Origin: Chara braunii
Lineage: Eukaryota; Streptophyta; Charophyceae; Charales; Characeae
Assembly: GCA_003427395.1 (NCBI GenBank)
Contig: BFEA01000762.1
Span: 359,810-392,855, forward strand
Length of the DNA stretch: 33,046 nucleotides
Direction of reading: 5' to 3'
The notes under the pieces are model-generated. The model was not told the DNA's origin, made no database searches, and saw only the letters and a program-made list of their open reading frames with translations. The position numbers and the translations under genes are program-made. This document shows, piece by piece, positions 30,701 through 33,046 of the stretch (its first letter is position 1; each line of letters starts with the position of its first letter).

Positions 30701-32045
30701 ATCTTTAATCATGATTTTATTCAGTTTGCGATAATCGATGCATATGCGGATTGATCCGTTCTTCTTCGGTACTAACACTACTGGAAATGACTATGGTTCG
30801 GTGGCGGGTTCCATCCACACGCTTGCTTCGAATTCTCGAATTCGTTCGAGAGCCTTTTTCCGTTCTATCAGGGAGTATCGGTAGGGCTTGCAGTGGATGG
30901 GGGAATGATTTCCCGTCTGAATTTCATGTTGAATAACCATCGACAATCCGGTGTCAGTGTCCGTTACGCTAATCGCTCCCTGATATTCCGTCAGAATGTC
31001 CGCAATCAAACGATGAATCTCATCGGGTACGTACTGTGGAACATGTAACTCGAAAAGCTGGTCCTAGATCCGTACGTCGATCTGCTTCGTGCGTGCTTGT
31101 TTCGCCACATCGGGTGGTGGCGCAGAGATAAACGAATGGTCCGATCGCCAGGAAAACACCGTGGCCATCATCTGGGCGTCTTCCTCCCGGATGGCCACGT
31201 GTCCTTCCGAGGTGATCCCATCGCAGATATCTTGCCATGGTACGGTTTTAGTTGCGATCTTAACTCCGAGCTCATCTGATTCAGCCTCGAAACGCCCATG
31301 GGGTTCCAAAGAGCTGGCTTCCGCCCCCAAGCGTAACAGTCGCACTTCTTTTGCGGATGACAGCAAAGATCCTGGTAGGCCCGTGATGTCGCAAAAAACT
31401 CTCTTATCGTTGTATTGGGCGAGGAGAGGGAAAATTCCTTTGTACAGGGTTTGAGGGGGTTCCAAAGAATCGACCATCCTCGAAATTTGTACGAGGGGTT
31501 CACCCAAAATCATTGCTTTGGTCCTTTGGATATTTCGACTGGTTAGATGCATCGTTCTTGCGATCGTTCTGGGCGGCGGGTAATAAATGCGCTGTCGTGC
31601 TAGCTTCATAATTTCAGGATCATTTTCGTCACCGCTTTTCGCATCCTTCGATGATAGCCCATCGTCTGCGGAATCTTCCCAGGTGATCATGCGAAGAGTT
31701 CCCGCTATCATCGGAGAAACTCGCGGGACTGCGTTGATGGTAGTACGAAAGGTCAACCTCATAGGTACAGCATAGGGCTTCCCTCCTGTATTTCGGAGGA
31801 TGATTGACCGTCGCTCGAAATCCAAGTTTGCTCATAACGCCACAAGAGCAGGAAGGCCGAAAAGAACGTCGTAGGTATTTACGTCTAATACCATGACGTC
31901 TCCTAACGCATGCACCTTTCCTAATCGAAAAGCGACATTGGTCATTCTTCCCACTATTTTAATATTTTCTTCGTCTGCCAAAATGAGCTGATCCTTTTTC
32001 GTAAGCATGATCAGATCGTTTTTTTGTGTAACCGGCTGAACGTGC
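27778..32045 (-). pseudogene. Gypsy pol: protease fragment, RT, RNase H, integrase
   Basis: Pol copies the element RNA and inserts the DNA. Near 31900 a retropepsin C-terminal signature remains (YDVLFGLPAL, then LDFERRSI). RT covers about 30900-30200: [39 protein letters not shown], and HMDD at 30405-30416 where YxDD is expected. RNase H has TDW, an Glu in QGECYAV and TDHEPL. The integrase zinc finger keeps its histidines, but the first Cys of the pair reads Tyr (YQVC). The integrase core has Asp 28765, Asp 28588 and Glu 28483, with 34 residues between the last two. A GPY/F-like tail follows and there is no chromodomain. Breaks: stops at 31832, 31064, 30072, 29825, 28993, 28834, 28612 and one near 30791; a one-base loss in a C run near 30695; and a frameshift near 29865. 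Pol ends at TGA 27780-27778. Confidence 0.9.
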
Positions 32046-32154
32046 TAAACGCGCGTTCACGTTCAAACGCGCGCGTTCATACCCCCCGGGATCGCGTTCA
32101 ATCGCGTTCAAACGCGCTGCGCGCCACGTGACACGAAAAAATTGAACGCGACCC
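32036..32154. repeat. CGCGTTCA direct and inverted repeats
   Basis: GCGTTCA occurs at 32053, 32073, 32094 and 32104, and its reverse complement TGAACGC is at 32143-32149. TCGCGTTCAAT (32092-32102) and ATTGAACGCGA (32141-32151) form an 11-bp inverted pair. The block starts where pol homology ends, so it marks the breakpoint or belongs to a neighbouring element. Confidence 0.65.
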
Positions 32155-32273
32155 TAGGGTGCACGTGCTCGCGTTAAGGACCACGAGGTGGTGGGCCTCG
32201 TTCAAGGAACCCCAAAAATGCAAAAAAAACATCCCCCCCGAGACCTACCCCACCTACCATAGGTGAAAGGTCA
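32155..32273. other. Short non-coding joint before the foldback arm
   Basis: C-rich and A-rich text with no ORF. Because the right arm of the foldback leaves the window at 33046, part of this joint may belong to the left arm. Confidence 0.4.
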
Positions 32274-33046
32274 TTTTTTGGGGGGGGGGGCGGGGGAATC
32301 CCCGAACACGACTGAGACGGCCCATGCAAGCTATCTGAAGGGTCCTTGCAGCCATGTAGCGCAGACCCCCCCACCAAAATCAAGGCAGGCAGTGAATATG
32401 AAGTAGAGCTCGAGCTGGCTGAATATATACTCAAGATTCGACTTCAGGTCTGTGTTTCAGTAGTTATGGGTTGCTCACGCAGCTAGGGCCTGCTGGTCTC
32501 TGCATGTGACTCTTAGGGCTTGGCTGCACTACTCACCAAATGTGCAAAACTAGAATGAATCTTCTGCAGAACATGGAATAATACGTTTGTGCATGTGGTG
32601 AGTACAGGCCCTTAGGGCCACTGCATGTATTCCTAAGAAAAGAAAAACCAGAAAAAAAGATAAACGAGAAAAAAGAAAACTGAGAAAAAAGAAAAACGAG
32701 AAAAAAGAAAACAAGAAAAAAAATAAAAAATATGGCGACGTATTATTCCATGTTCTGTAGAAGATTCATTATAGTTTTGCACATTCGGTGAGTAGTGCAG
32801 CCAAACCCTAAGAGTCACGTGCAGAGACCAGTAGGCCCTAGCTACATGAGCAACCCATAACTGCTGAAACACAGACCTGAAGTCGAATCTTGAGTATATA
32901 TTCGGCCAGCCGAGCTCTATTTCATATTCAATGCCTGCCTTGATTTTGGTGGGGGGGTCTGCGCTACATGGCTGTGAGGACCCTTCAGATAGCCTGCATG
33001 GGCAGTCTGAGTTGTGTTAGGGCGATTCTCCCGCCCACCCCAAAAA
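32274..33046. mobile_element. Foldback element with arms of about 310 bp, incomplete
   Basis: The left arm (32274-32585) and right arm (32739-33046) are reverse complements over their full visible length with roughly 10% differences. Shared landmarks include GTAGCGCAGACCCCCCCACC, ATATACTCAAGATTCGACTT and CATGGAATAATACG. The central 153 bases contain a GAGAAAAAAGAAAAC-type purine tandem repeat (about 32634-32730) and the palindrome GGCCCTTAGGGCC (32609-32621). No transposase is visible, so it is a non-autonomous foldback or long-TIR element. The right arm runs off the window, so the true ends and any target-site duplication cannot be seen. Confidence 0.85.
32634..32730. repeat. Purine-rich tandem repeat in foldback centre
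   Basis: Units of the GAGAAAAAAGAAAAC type, 15-18 bases long, repeat about five times with small variations. The minus-strand Phe-rich frame that crosses it is a by-product of this repeat. Confidence 0.75.

Larger units (their letters stand above)
25774..32045 (-). mobile_element. Ty3/gypsy retrotransposon, decayed and 5' truncated
   Basis: The minus-strand order is protease remnant, reverse transcriptase, RNase H, integrase, then a further ORF. RT and RNase H before integrase defines the Ty3/gypsy (Metaviridae-type) order. No gag and no protease active site are present. Homology stops near 32045, where the sequence changes to CGCGTTCA-rich repeats. No LTR pair, primer-binding site or polypurine tract was identified. 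Several stops and at least two frameshifts in pol show that it is inactive. The left boundary follows the last open frame and is approximate. Confidence 0.85.

Overview
This is a repeat-dense stretch of a eukaryotic nuclear genome with no intact protein-coding gene that I can support. It has long AT-rich and GC-rich blocks, many poly-A/poly-T tracts, a scaffold gap (10441-11244), tRNA-derived SINE-like pieces, a plant-type L1 LINE and a Ty3/gypsy element. A LINE ORF2 with an APE endonuclease, a reverse transcriptase and a C-terminal zf-RVT zinc finger is typical of streptophytes. A charophyte alga such as Chara is my guess, but the sequence alone does not prove it.

Layout. 1-7391: non-coding DNA with strong secondary structure. 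It holds a near-perfect 47-bp hairpin (490-600), an 18-bp hairpin (781-826), a long inverted repeat (1102-1266), two minus-strand tRNA-derived SINE remnants (1417-1486 and 2905-2960), an array of about eight consecutive short hairpins (1591-1835) and a compound microsatellite (6801-6902). 7392-16045: at least three same-strand copies of one long, apparently non-coding retroelement family. Copy A (7409-11361) has a poly-A tail and a perfect 17-bp target-site duplication. Copies B (about 12300-14707) and C (about 14996-16045) share its internal modules and its 3' end. 16205-22300: a full-length but dead L1-type LINE on the plus strand. Its ORF1 and ORF2 read nearly in one frame each but are interrupted by many stop codons. 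22300-25773: non-coding sequence with one unexplained 222-codon minus-strand ORF. 25774-32045: a decayed Ty3/gypsy element on the minus strand, with a protease fragment, RT, RNase H and integrase, then an extra ORF after pol whose ATG overlaps the pol stop (ATGA). Gag, the protease N-terminus and both LTRs were not found. 32036-33046: a CGCGTTCA-rich junction, then a foldback element with arms of about 310 bp that runs off the window.

How the parts may work together. The three copies of the long family end in a small hairpin followed about 45-60 bases later by poly-A. The stem bases differ between copies but pairing is kept. A related hairpin lies in the 3' flank of the LINE. The simplest reading is that the long non-coding family is mobilised in trans by an L1-type reverse transcriptase that recognises this 3' hairpin. 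That reading is inference. The hairpins, poly-A tails and duplication are visible directly.
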